Shown piece after piece: positions 1 to 7,496 of a stretch of DNA of 64,000 nucleotides. The notes beneath the pieces are model-generated. The model searched no databases and had not been told where the DNA came from. It saw only the letters and a list, made by a program, of their open reading frames with translations. The DNA is from Pseudomonas putida. Lineage in GTDB: Bacteria; Pseudomonadota; Gammaproteobacteria; Pseudomonadales; Pseudomonadaceae. The stretch is taken from contig NZ_CP026115.2 of assembly GCF_009883635.2 (NCBI RefSeq), forward strand, positions 3,348,001 through 3,412,000, given 5' to 3'. How positions within the stretch are numbered: position 1 is the first letter of the stretch; each line of letters opens with the position of its first letter. Made by a program: the position numbers and the translations under genes.

Positions 1-1019
1 AGCGTGATCGGCAAGGCCTTGATCGCCCGCGCCAATGCCTGAGGATCGGCAAACGTCGCCTGATCCGTCAGCTCCCGCAGCAACCCCGCCTTGACCCCGT
101 CGATCCCCAACTGGCTGTGCAGATGCTTGGCCATCGACCGCGACCCGCGTGGTTTTGCCAGCGCCTGGGCGATCTTGTCCACAGGCTTGTCCGGCAACAG
201 GTCGAGCAACAGCCTGGCTTGCCCCTCATGTTCGATGGCCTGGCGCAATTGCCCCGACCACGCATACACCAGGCTACCCTCGACGCCCTGTGCGGTGAGG
301 ATGAACTCGCCTTTGCGCGGCGCCATGCCCGGCACGCTCAGGGCAATGTTCTTCAGCGGTGCCCCTGCGAACTTGTCCACAAGCACTGGACTCCAGCCTT
401 CGACCTCGAAACCGCAATTGCTCGGCCGCAGCGGCGAGATATCCACAGTGCGTTCGGCCAGCAGCGGTTGCCAGGCACCATCGGAGCCCAGCCTTGCCCA
501 GCTGGCGCCACCGAGGGCCAGCACCACGGCGTCGGCCTTGACCTGCCGTTCACCCTGTGGATAAGCGATACGCAAGCTACCGTCGGCATTCCAGCCCAGC
601 CAGCGATGGCGGGTGTGGATAACTACACCGTTGTCACGCAGGCGCTTCAGCCAGGCGCGCAGCAGCGGGGCAGCTTTCATGTCGGTCGGAAAAACCCGGC
701 CCGACGTACCGACAAAGGTTTCGATACCCAGCCCGTGAATCCACTGGCGCAGCGCATCGGCATCGAAGTCGCGCAACAACCCGTCGATCTCGCTCTGCCG
801 CTCGGCATAGCGCGAAACGAACTGTGGATAAACTTCCGAATGGGTGATGTTCATGCCGCCGACGCCGGCCAGCAGGAACTTGCGGCCCACCGATGGCATG
901 GCGTCGAACACTTCCACCGCCAGGCCCGCCTGGGCCATGGCTTCTGCAGCCATCAAGCCGGCAGGGCCGCCGCCAATAACGACGGCCAGGGGAGGGGAAA
1001 TGGGGGATTTTTCAGACAT
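1..1019 (-). CDS. TIGR03862/HI0933-type FAD flavoprotein (3' end outside window)
   Basis: The reading frame runs from an ATG at 1019 leftward to the window edge with no stop, so about 339 residues are visible and the C-terminus is missing. Residues 11-25 read LAVVIGGGPAGLMAA, a Rossmann GxGxxG dinucleotide-binding motif for FAD. It is followed by VGRKFLLAGVGGMNITHSE, which fits the HI0933 / BaiN-like oxidoreductase family (TIGR03862 subfamily). These are cytosolic flavoproteins of poorly defined function; a redox role is inferred from the fold only. The gene faces away from the HDAC-like gene region by 148 bp of non-coding DNA, and its coding sequence carries several DnaA-box-like 9-mers (separate entry). 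A plus-strand open frame over the same region is a shadow. Confidence 0.85.
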   Translation of the reverse strand, partial: MSEKSPISPPLAVVIGGGPAGLMAAEAMAQAGLAVEVFDAMPSVGRKFLLAGVGGMNITHSEVYPQFVSRYAERQSEIDGLLRDFDADALRQWIHGLGIETFVGTSGRVFPTDMKAAPLLRAWLKRLRDNGVVIHTRHRWLGWNADGSLRIAYPQGERQVKADAVVLALGGASWARLGSDGAWQPLLAERTVDISPLRPSNCGFEVEGWSPVLVDKFAGAPLKNIALSVPGMAPRKGEFILTAQGVEGSLVYAWSGQLRQAIEHEGQARLLLDLLPDKPVDKIAQALAKPRGSRSMAKHLHSQLGIDGVKAGLLRELTDQATFADPQALARAIKALPIT

Positions 1020-1154
1020 GGTAGGCAAAAGGCTGTGGAAAAGACGCTCATTCTAGCGCAGCCGGGCCAACCTAAGTACTGAACAAAAAATGATCAATGC
1101 TCTACAGGCCAAGCCCGTAAAGGGCTGCAGCGCCTTTCCCGCAGGTTATCCACA
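175..1154. other. Cluster of DnaA-box-like 9-mers, possible datA/DARS-like locus
   Basis: Exact TTATCCACA boxes (either strand) occur at 556-564, 614-622, 823-831 and 1146-1154. A TTTTCCACA box, which also fits the TTWTNCACA consensus, is at 1034-1042. One-mismatch boxes lie at 175-183 and 373-381 (TTGTCCACA) and 429-437 (ATATCCACA). The coding boxes fall in different codon phases of the flavoprotein gene, so they are not one repeated amino-acid motif. An IHF-like 13-mer (11 of 13 matches to WATCAANNNNTTR) sits at 1092-1104 next to an A-tract. The sequence pattern is seen; DnaA binding and any role in titration or initiation control are inference. No dnaA, dnaN or gidA is nearby, so this is not the usual oriC. 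Confidence 0.45.
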
Positions 1155-1167
1155 AGCGGTTCCACAG

Positions 1168-2082
1168 TCATTGTGAACAACCGATGACTCGCGCCGCACT
1201 GTGGTGAAGAATGCCGTGGCGCCTGGCCAGGGCTTCACGGTCCTTGCTGTAGCCCCCACCGATCACTCCGACCACCGGGATATCGCGGCCCAGGCAGTGG
1301 CGCATCACCCGCTCGTCACGCGCCGCCAGGCCCTGGTCGGTGAGTTGCAGGTAGCCCAGCGCATCGTCCTTGTGCACATCGACGCCGGCGTCGTACAGCA
1401 CCAGGTCGGGTTGATACAGCGGCAGCAGGTAGTTCAGCGCGTCCTCCACCACCTTCAGGTAAGCCGTGTCGCCCATGCCGCGTGGCAGGGGAATGTCCCA
1501 GTCACTGTGGGCCTTGCGCGCCGGGAAGTTCTGCTCGCAGTGCAGGGACACGGTGATGGCGTCCGGGGTGTCGTGGAGGATGCGTGCCGTGCCGTCGCCC
1601 TGGTGCACATCGCAGTCGAAGATCAGCACCCGGTGCACGCGGCCGGCTTCGAGCAGGTAGCGGCTGATCACTGCCAGGTCATTGAAGATGCAAAAGCCGG
1701 CCGGGTGGTCGTAGTGGGCGTGGTGGGTGCCGCCGGCCAGGTGGCAGGCGATGCCGTGCTGCAGCGCCATCTCGGCGGTCAACAGCGAGCCGCCCACCGC
1801 GCGCACGGTACGCCGGGCCAGGGCTTCGCTCCAGGGCAGGCCGAGGCGGCGCTGGTCCTCGCGGGACAGCTCGCCATTCATGTAGCGCTCTATGTAGCTG
1901 CGATCATGGGCCAGGGCGAGGATATCGTTGGGGCAGATGTCAGGGCGCAGCAGGGCCTGGTCGGTGGTCAGCCCGCTGTCGACCAGGTGGTCGCGCAGCA
2001 GGCGGAACTTGTCCATGGGAAAGCGGTGCTCGGCGGGGAATTCCGGGCTGTAGTCTTCGTGGTAGATCAGCGGCAACGGCAT
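1168..2082 (-). CDS. Histone-deacetylase-fold Zn amidohydrolase (HDAC family)
   Basis: This 304-residue protein has the arginase/deacetylase fold signature. A His-His pair lies at 120-121 in GGTHHAH, the Zn-ligand motif FDCDVHQGDGT at 155-165, a further Asp-rich ligand segment YDAGVDVHKDD near 230-240, and the glycine-rich GGGY with the catalytic-type tyrosine near 278. Family members remove acetyl or similar acyl groups from lysine or polyamine-like substrates; the bacterial substrate cannot be read from sequence. The protein is probably cytosolic because no signal peptide is visible. It is transcribed in the same direction as the flavoprotein to its left and the histidine phosphatase to its right, so cotranscription with the latter (38 bp upstream) is possible. 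Confidence 0.85.
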   Translation of the reverse strand: MPLPLIYHEDYSPEFPAEHRFPMDKFRLLRDHLVDSGLTTDQALLRPDICPNDILALAHDRSYIERYMNGELSREDQRRLGLPWSEALARRTVRAVGGSLLTAEMALQHGIACHLAGGTHHAHYDHPAGFCIFNDLAVISRYLLEAGRVHRVLIFDCDVHQGDGTARILHDTPDAITVSLHCEQNFPARKAHSDWDIPLPRGMGDTAYLKVVEDALNYLLPLYQPDLVLYDAGVDVHKDDALGYLQLTDQGLAARDERVMRHCLGRDIPVVGVIGGGYSKDREALARRHGILHHSAARVIGCSQ

Positions 2083-2120
2083 GGGGACTTCGCAATCAGG
2101 GCCAGCGCTGATCTTGCCAG

Positions 2121-2807
2121 TTATTTCCCTGCGCTGGCCAATACCCGTTGCCAGTCCGGCTCGTTCAAGCGTCCAAGGATTCGCGCCTTGCCATTGGCGT
2201 CCACCGAGACGAACAGCGCGCTGGTGTAGTTGCTCTCGCGTTCACCACCGGCCACCCGTTGCTGGCGGGCGAAATGGTCGATGCAGCCATTGTGGGTCAC
2301 CAGCACCAGGTTGTGCCCTGCACGCTTGCGTTCCAGCGCTTCACTGGCGAACTGGTTGTCGCAGCTTTCCAGCCAGGCTTCGCTCGGTACGGCCTGGCCA
2401 AGGATGAAGTGCGCGGTTTGCAGGGTGCGCACTTTGGGGCTGGCGAGCACATCGGCATTGCTCAGGCCCAGTTGCTTAAAGCCTTGGCCGACCCGCGTGG
2501 CGGCCTCGCTGCCGGCCACGGTGATGCCGGTGGGGTCGTTCAGGCACGGGCCGGGTGCGCTGTCACAACGCTCGGCATGGCGGATCATCACGATCACCGC
2601 GCCTTCGGCCCAGTCTTGCAGGAGGCCGCTTTCACTCAACTGTTGCTCGTTGCCAAGGTCCACGATATGGGTCCTCGTCGCCAGCCAGGTGGTCACTGCC
2701 GCGATCACCATGCACAGGCCGAGAGCGGCACCAAGGGCTTTGCGTGACATGCGTCGCTTGCGGCGGGCGTGGATGGCGGGATGGCCCAAGATGTTGCTCG
2801 GCTGCAT
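2121..2807 (-). CDS. Membrane-anchored histidine phosphatase family protein
   Basis: The 228-residue product has a basic N-terminus, one hydrophobic segment at about residues 23-43, and then a phosphoglycerate-mutase-like domain facing the periplasm. The phosphohistidine motif is IRHAERC (residues 75-81) and the second catalytic His is in LVLVTHNGC near 168. The overall pattern resembles the Ais/PmrG group of LPS-heptose phosphatases, but this assignment is only suggestive. The ATG at 2807 is preferred over an internal ATG at 2750 because GGAGTGA lies 5-6 bases upstream of it. It may form a short operon with the HDAC-like gene downstream. Confidence 0.8.
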   Translation of the reverse strand: MQPSNILGHPAIHARRKRRMSRKALGAALGLCMVIAAVTTWLATRTHIVDLGNEQQLSESGLLQDWAEGAVIVMIRHAERCDSAPGPCLNDPTGITVAGSEAATRVGQGFKQLGLSNADVLASPKVRTLQTAHFILGQAVPSEAWLESCDNQFASEALERKRAGHNLVLVTHNGCIDHFARQQRVAGGERESNYTSALFVSVDANGKARILGRLNEPDWQRVLASAGK

Positions 2808-2974
2808 GCGTCACTCCAATGGCGCGGCGGTGGTGTGGCGGTATTGTGCTCAGCCGTCTGTCGGGGGCGGGTGAAGGGGTTGTGAAAATTGCATTCCGGG
2901 CGCCGCCGGTTGCGTGAAAAACCTGGCCGCGCCTACGCTGTTAAATGCCACAGCGCAAAACCGGAGCTCGTCCC

Positions 2975-3547
2975 ATGACCCCCATCCTCCACCTGGAAAG
3001 CGCACGCCTGGTGCTGCGCCAATGGCACGATGACGACCTGCGCGAGTTCGCCGCGCTATGCGCCGACCCGCAGGTGATGCGTTATTTCCCGGCGCCGATG
3101 ACGCGGCTTGAGGCTGCGGCGCTGATCGGCAGGATTCGTGGCCACTTCAACGAATATGGCTTCGGCCTGTGGGCCTTGGAGCGAAAGGACAGCGGGGCTT
3201 TCATCGGCATGACGGGCTTGCTCAATGTCAATTTCGACGCGCCGTTCGTCCCGGCGGTGGAGATTGGCTGGCGCCTGGCCCGACGCCACTGGGGCCTGGG
3301 TTTTGCCAGCGAGGCGGCGTGGACTTGCCTGCGTTGTGCTTTCGCCCAATTGCGTGTGGAGGAGGTGGTGTCGTTCACTAGCGAGAGCAACTTGCCGTCG
3401 CAGAAAGTCATGCAGGCCATCGGCATGGTCCAGGACGCCAATGGCAGCTTCGACCACCCCCGCCTGCCCATCGGCCACCCGCTGCGCCCTCATGTGCTGT
3501 ACCGCATTGACCGCGCGCATTGGGAGCAAACCCTGCGCACTGAATGA
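2975..3547 (+). CDS. GNAT family N-acetyltransferase (RimJ/RimL-like)
   Basis: This is a 190-residue acetyltransferase of the type that modifies N-termini or small amines using acetyl-CoA. Visible features are the N-terminal LxLRQWHDDDL segment typical of RimJ/RimL-like proteins, the beta-4 region EIGWRLARRHWGLGFASEAA (about residues 93-112; the WGxGxA part is the acetyl-CoA pyrophosphate loop), and a SNLPSQKVMQAIGM segment that resembles the Asn/Ser catalytic helix region. The start at 2975 is chosen over the in-frame ATG at 2945 because a GGAG lies about nine bases upstream and the domain starts directly after it. Substrate is unknown. It stands alone between oppositely oriented genes and the tesB pair. 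Confidence 0.85.
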   Translation: MTPILHLESARLVLRQWHDDDLREFAALCADPQVMRYFPAPMTRLEAAALIGRIRGHFNEYGFGLWALERKDSGAFIGMTGLLNVNFDAPFVPAVEIGWRLARRHWGLGFASEAAWTCLRCAFAQLRVEEVVSFTSESNLPSQKVMQAIGMVQDANGSFDHPRLPIGHPLRPHVLYRIDRAHWEQTLRTE

Positions 3548-3626
3548 GCCGCCATGCACGGCGTTGATGACAAACCCTGTATCATTTCTCTATCTACAAG
3601 ATCTGCAAGGTGCTCGCCGAAAAATG

Positions 3627-3688
3627 TTCAGCGCCTGTGAAACCGAGCGCCGCTCATGCGGCGCATCGCGAGCACGCTCGCTCCTACA
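3627..3688 (+). repeat. Dispersed palindromic repeat, single-arm copy
   Basis: This stretch starts TTCAGCGCC, contains the inner hairpin GCGCCGC/GCGGCGC and a second hairpin GCGAGC/GCTCGC, and ends CTCCTACA. It closely matches each 72-bp arm of the large inverted repeat at 18361-18613, so the two belong to the same repeat family. It lies immediately upstream of the tesB ribosome-binding site. Confidence 0.7.
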
Positions 3689-3701
3689 AGGAGAACCCCC
3701 G

Positions 3702-4571
3702 ATGAGTCATGTGTTGGACGACCTGGTCGACCTGTTGAGCCTCGAGTCGATCGAGGAGAACCTGTTCCGTGGCCGCAGCCAGGACCTGGGCTTCCGCCAG
3801 CTGTACGGTGGCCAGGTGTTGGGCCAGTCGCTGTCGGCCGCCAGCCAGACGGTCGAGGATGCGCGCCATGTGCATTCGTTGCACGGTTACTTCCTTCGCC
3901 CGGGCGATGCCAGCCTGCCGGTGGTCTATTCGGTGGACCGCGTGCGTGACGGCGGCAGCTTCAGCACCCGGCGGGTGACGGCGATCCAGAAGGGCCAGCC
4001 GATCTTCACCTGCAGCGCGTCGTTCCAGTACGACGAGGAAGGCTTCGAGCACCAGGTGCAGATGCCCGATGTGGTCGGCCCGGAAAACCTGCCGACCGAA
4101 GTCGAACTGGCCAGCGCCCATGCCGACAAGCTGCCCGAGCGCATCCGCGACAAGGTGCTGTGCGCCAAGCCGATCGAGATCCGCCCGGTGACCGAGCGCG
4201 ACCCGTTCAATCCCCAGCCCGGCGACCCGGTGAAGTACGCCTGGTTCCGCGCCGACGGCACACTCCCGGACGTACCTGCACTGCACAAGTACCTGCTGGC
4301 CTACGCCTCCGATTTCGGCCTGTTGACCACCTCGCTGCTGCCCCATGGCAAGTCGGTGTGGCAGCGCGACATGCAGATCGCCAGCCTCGATCATTCGCTG
4401 TGGTTCCACCACAACCTGCGCGCCGATGAGTGGCTGCTGTACGCCACCGACAGCCCGTGGGCAGGCAATGCCCGTGGCTTCTGCCGCGGCAGCATCTTCA
4501 ACCGCGCCGGCCAGCTGGTGGCGTCGTCGACCCAGGAAGGCCTGATTCGTCACCGCAAGGATTGGGCATGA
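3702..4571 (+). CDS. tesB: Acyl-CoA thioesterase II
   Basis: The 289-residue protein matches the length and double-hotdog organisation of TesB, which hydrolyses medium- and long-chain acyl-CoAs to free fatty acid and CoA in the cytosol. Visible motifs are LYGGQVLGQSLSAASQTV in the first hotdog, HSLHGYFLRPGD, then the second hotdog with YLLAYASDFGLL and SLDHSLWFH, ending with the typical STQEGLIRHR. The ATG at 3702 follows CAAGGAGAAC at a normal spacing; a longer frame starting at 3225 runs through the GNAT gene and is spurious. The stop overlaps the ATG of the HAD gene (ATGA), so the two are translationally coupled. Confidence 0.93.
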   Translation: MSHVLDDLVDLLSLESIEENLFRGRSQDLGFRQLYGGQVLGQSLSAASQTVEDARHVHSLHGYFLRPGDASLPVVYSVDRVRDGGSFSTRRVTAIQKGQPIFTCSASFQYDEEGFEHQVQMPDVVGPENLPTEVELASAHADKLPERIRDKVLCAKPIEIRPVTERDPFNPQPGDPVKYAWFRADGTLPDVPALHKYLLAYASDFGLLTTSLLPHGKSVWQRDMQIASLDHSLWFHHNLRADEWLLYATDSPWAGNARGFCRGSIFNRAGQLVASSTQEGLIRHRKDWA

Positions 4572-5158
4572 GCCTGGGCGAAATCCACAACTGGGTGTTC
4601 GACATGGATGGCACCCTGACCGTGGCGGTGCACGATTTCGCCGCCATCCGCGTGGCCCTGGATATCCCGGCCGAGCACGACATTCTCACCCACCTGGCGG
4701 CGCTGCCGGCGGCGGAAGCGGCGGCCAAGCATGCCTGGCTGCTGGAACATGAACGCGACCTGGCGATTGCCTCGACAGCGGCCACCGGGGCGGTGGAGCT
4801 GGTGCGTGAACTGGCCGAGCGTGGTTGCCGCCTGGGCATCCTGACCCGCAATGCGCGGGAGCTGGCGCATGTGACGCTTGAGGCAATCGGCCTGGCGGAC
4901 TGCTTTGCGGTCGAGCACATTCTCGGGCGCGATGAGGCAGAGCCCAAGCCGAGCCCGGATGGGCTGTTGAAGATTGCCCGCGCCTGGGGTGTGGCGCCCG
5001 GCGAGTTGGTGATGGTTGGGGATTACCGCTTTGACCTGGATTGTGGGCGGGCGGCAGGGGCGCGCACGGTGTTGGTGAATCTGCCGGATAATCCATGGCC
5101 GGAGCTGGTGGATTGGCATGCGGCAGATTGCCGGGCATTACGGGTGATGCTGGGCTGA
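4568..5158 (+). CDS. HAD-superfamily hydrolase (phosphatase-like)
   Basis: The 196-residue protein shows all four HAD motifs in order: DMDGTLT near residues 12-18 (nucleophile Asp), ILTRN near 96-100 (Ser/Thr motif II), the lysine in EPKPSP near 128, and the acidic motif MVGDYRFDLDCG near 154-165. It is a small-molecule phosphatase of the HAD-IA type with a helical cap between motifs I and II; the substrate is not deducible. It overlaps tesB by four bases, indicating a two-gene operon, and is followed by a REP-like sequence. Confidence 0.85.
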   Translation: MSLGEIHNWVFDMDGTLTVAVHDFAAIRVALDIPAEHDILTHLAALPAAEAAAKHAWLLEHERDLAIASTAATGAVELVRELAERGCRLGILTRNARELAHVTLEAIGLADCFAVEHILGRDEAEPKPSPDGLLKIARAWGVAPGELVMVGDYRFDLDCGRAAGARTVLVNLPDNPWPELVDWHAADCRALRVMLG

Positions 5159-5177
5159 GTTTTCTGTTACCTGTGCA

Positions 5178-5206
5178 GGCCTCTTCGCTTGTCCCGCGAA
5201 AGGGCC
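5178..5206. repeat. Degenerate REP-like hairpin
   Basis: GGCCTCTTCGC is followed after a short loop by GCGAAAGGGCC, an imperfect copy of the REP palindromes seen at 13046 and 15025. It lies just after the HAD gene and before the MDR gene, a usual 3'-end position. Confidence 0.5.
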
Positions 5207-5256
5207 GCTACTGGCTATGCTGAACCCCAGTCTTTCCTCTGAATGGAGCCTCACTC

Positions 5257-6267
5257 ATGACCAGCAAGGCCATCTATGTGCAACCCGGCGGCGGCTACGA
5301 CAAGGTCGAAGTCGGCATCTGCGAGGCCCCAGCGCCCAAGGCCGGCGAGATCACCGTGCAGCTGCATGCCAGCTCCCTCAACTATCACGACTTCGCCGTG
5401 GTCAGCGGCATGTGGGGCCCGAGCGAGCGGCGCATTCCTATGGCCGACGGTGCCGGCGAAGTGATCGCGGTCGGTGCGGGTGTGAGCGAGTTCAAGGTCG
5501 GCGATAACGTCGTCAGCACCTTCTTCCCCGACTGGCTCGACGGCCAGGCCAATGTCGAAGGCTTTGGCCGGGTGCCTGGTGACGGCATCGATGGTTATGC
5601 CCGCGAACAGGTCACGGCTGCGGCCACCTCGTTCACCCTGGCACCCAAGGGCTTCAGCCATGCCGAGGCTGCGACCCTGACCACGGCCGGCCTTACCGCC
5701 TGGCGCACCTTGATGAGCGATGACCACCTCAAGCCGGGTGACACGGTGCTGGTGCAGGGCACCGGTGGTGTGTCGATCTTCGCCCTGCAGTTCGCCAAGC
5801 TGGCAGGTGCCACGGTCATCGCCACGTCGTCCAGCGACGCCAAGCTCGAACGCCTGAAAGCCCTCGGCGCCGACCACCTGATCAACTACAAGAGCACCCC
5901 GGCCTGGGGTGAGAAGGCGCGTGAGCTCACGGGCAATCGCGGCGTCGATCATGTGATCGAAGTGGGCGGGCCGGCGACCCTGGAGCAGTCGATGATCGCC
6001 GCGCGCATCGGTGGGCACGTGTCGCTGATCGGCATTCTTACCGGCGTGGCCGGGCAGCTGCCGCTGGTGCAGGCACTGGTGCGGCAGATCCGCCTGCAAG
6101 GTGTGCTGGTGGGCAGCCGTGCGCAGCAGCAGGCGATGGTGCGGGCGATCGATGCCAACGGCTTGCGGCCAGTGGTGGACAAGCATTTCGAGCTGGAGCA
6201 GATCGTCGAGGCGTTCCGCTATCAGGAGAGCAACCGGCATTTCGGCAAGATCTGCCTGACCTGGTGA
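5257..6267 (+). CDS. Zinc-independent MDR oxidoreductase (quinone reductase-like)
   Basis: The 336-residue product is a medium-chain dehydrogenase/reductase. The GroES-like N-terminal half contains NYHDFAVVSG and PMADGAGEVIAVG, and lacks the Cys/Glu ligands of the catalytic Zn site, as in quinone-oxidoreductase-like members. The Rossmann half carries VLVQGTGGVSIFALQFAKLAG near residues 164-184, which binds NAD(P)H. A reduced quinone, enone or alcohol substrate is possible; none is indicated by context. The ATG at 5257 follows GGAGCC. It is separated from the HAD gene by a REP-like hairpin and from the ABC importer by 113 bp. Confidence 0.85.
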   Translation: MTSKAIYVQPGGGYDKVEVGICEAPAPKAGEITVQLHASSLNYHDFAVVSGMWGPSERRIPMADGAGEVIAVGAGVSEFKVGDNVVSTFFPDWLDGQANVEGFGRVPGDGIDGYAREQVTAAATSFTLAPKGFSHAEAATLTTAGLTAWRTLMSDDHLKPGDTVLVQGTGGVSIFALQFAKLAGATVIATSSSDAKLERLKALGADHLINYKSTPAWGEKARELTGNRGVDHVIEVGGPATLEQSMIAARIGGHVSLIGILTGVAGQLPLVQALVRQIRLQGVLVGSRAQQQAMVRAIDANGLRPVVDKHFELEQIVEAFRYQESNRHFGKICLTW

Positions 6268-6380
6268 AACTGTAACGAGCGCCCGACAAGCCAATACATT
6301 TGCGCACATCGGCAGGGGAAGGCGGCTGGCTAGAATGCCCCGCTTCAGATGCGACTGATTCTCTTCAAGAGGATTCCCCG

Positions 6381-7496
6381 ATGTGCTTTCTTCGTTGTAT
6401 TCGGCAGCGCCTGCTGCTTGCCCTCGTGGTGCTGGCGACCACTGCCGGCTTTGCGCAAACCGCCAGTGCCGTGGAAGTGACCGACGTGCTCGGGCGCAAG
6501 GTCGACGTCGATCATGCGCCGCAGCGCATCGTGCTCGGCGAAGGGCGGTTGTTCTTCGCCTTGGCCTTGCTCGACCGCGACGACCCGTTCCAGCGCGTGG
6601 TCGGCTGGCAGAACGACATGCGCCTGCTCGATCCGCACACCTACGATGTCTACGCCAAGCTGTACCCGCAGGTCGCCAGGCTGCCATTGATCGGCCAGGC
6701 CTCTGAGCAGAGCGTCAGTGCCGAGCAGATCCTCGCGCTCAAGCCGGACCTGGCGATCTTCAGCATCGCCGGCGAAGGCCCGACCCAGCACAGCCCGGTG
6801 GCCGACCTGCTGGAAAAGGCCGGGGTGCCGGTGCTGTTCGTCGACTTCCGCGTGCACCCGATCAGCAATACTCATGTCAGCATGCAGGCGCTGGGCGTCT
6901 TGCTCGGGCGTGAACAGCAGGCGCAGGAATACCTGAGCCTGTACGACCGCCACCTCAAGCACATCACCGACAGCGTGGCCTCGCTAAAGCCCAGTGAGCG
7001 GCCGAAAGTGTTTCTCGAACTGCTGGCGGGCGTGTGGCAGGCACCGGGGCATACCACCGGCAAGAGCGGGCTGGGCAGCGTGGTCGAGGCAGTCGGCGGG
7101 CACAATATCGGCGCCGACGTGGTGCCGGGCGCGCTGGGCGACGTCAGTGTCGAATACGTGCTGCAAGCCGACCCGGACGTGTACATCGCCACCGGCAACC
7201 GTGCGCCGGGCGTGCTGCTGGGCGCGGGTGTATCCACCGAGACTGCCCGCCAGAGCCTGGCGAAGATCACTGCACGCCCTGAGTTCGCGCCGCTGCGGCC
7301 GATCCAGGCTGGGCAGGCCCACGGCCTGTGGCATGACTTCTACAACTCGCCGTTCAACATCCTCGCGATCGAGGCCATGGCGCGTTGGGTGCATCCCGAG
7401 CGCTTCGAGGATGTCGACCCACAGGCCACCCTGGGTGAAATCAACCGCATGCTGAAGGTAGGCCTGGACGGCCAGTACTGGGTCGACGCCAAGTGA
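6381..7496 (+). CDS. Periplasmic binding protein of an iron/metal-chelate ABC importer
   Basis: The product is 371 residues from the ATG at 6381, which follows AAGAGGA. The first 30 residues form a signal peptide (basic start, hydrophobic core LLLALVVLATTAGFA, cleavage near ASA-VEV). The mature protein begins VTDVLGRKVDVDHAPQRIV, typical of the FecB/FepB/BtuF class III periplasmic binding fold. It should capture a siderophore, haem or cobalamin-like ligand and deliver it to the permease. The stop overlaps the GTG of the permease gene, so the three genes form an operon. No TonB-dependent receptor gene lies beside them, so the ligand cannot be guessed from context. Confidence 0.88.
   Translation: MCFLRCIRQRLLLALVVLATTAGFAQTASAVEVTDVLGRKVDVDHAPQRIVLGEGRLFFALALLDRDDPFQRVVGWQNDMRLLDPHTYDVYAKLYPQVARLPLIGQASEQSVSAEQILALKPDLAIFSIAGEGPTQHSPVADLLEKAGVPVLFVDFRVHPISNTHVSMQALGVLLGREQQAQEYLSLYDRHLKHITDSVASLKPSERPKVFLELLAGVWQAPGHTTGKSGLGSVVEAVGGHNIGADVVPGALGDVSVEYVLQADPDVYIATGNRAPGVLLGAGVSTETARQSLAKITARPEFAPLRPIQAGQAHGLWHDFYNSPFNILAIEAMARWVHPERFEDVDPQATLGEINRMLKVGLDGQYWVDAK

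Noticed and set aside
117..1082. Plus-strand frame antisense to the TIGR03862 flavoprotein
   Set aside because: The minus-strand frame encodes a textbook FAD-binding motif, so the plus-strand frame is a shadow.
1..1154. oriC
   Set aside because: DnaA boxes are clustered, but no dnaA, dnaN, recF, gyrB, rnpA/rpmH or AT-rich unwinding element is present, so a replication origin is not supported.
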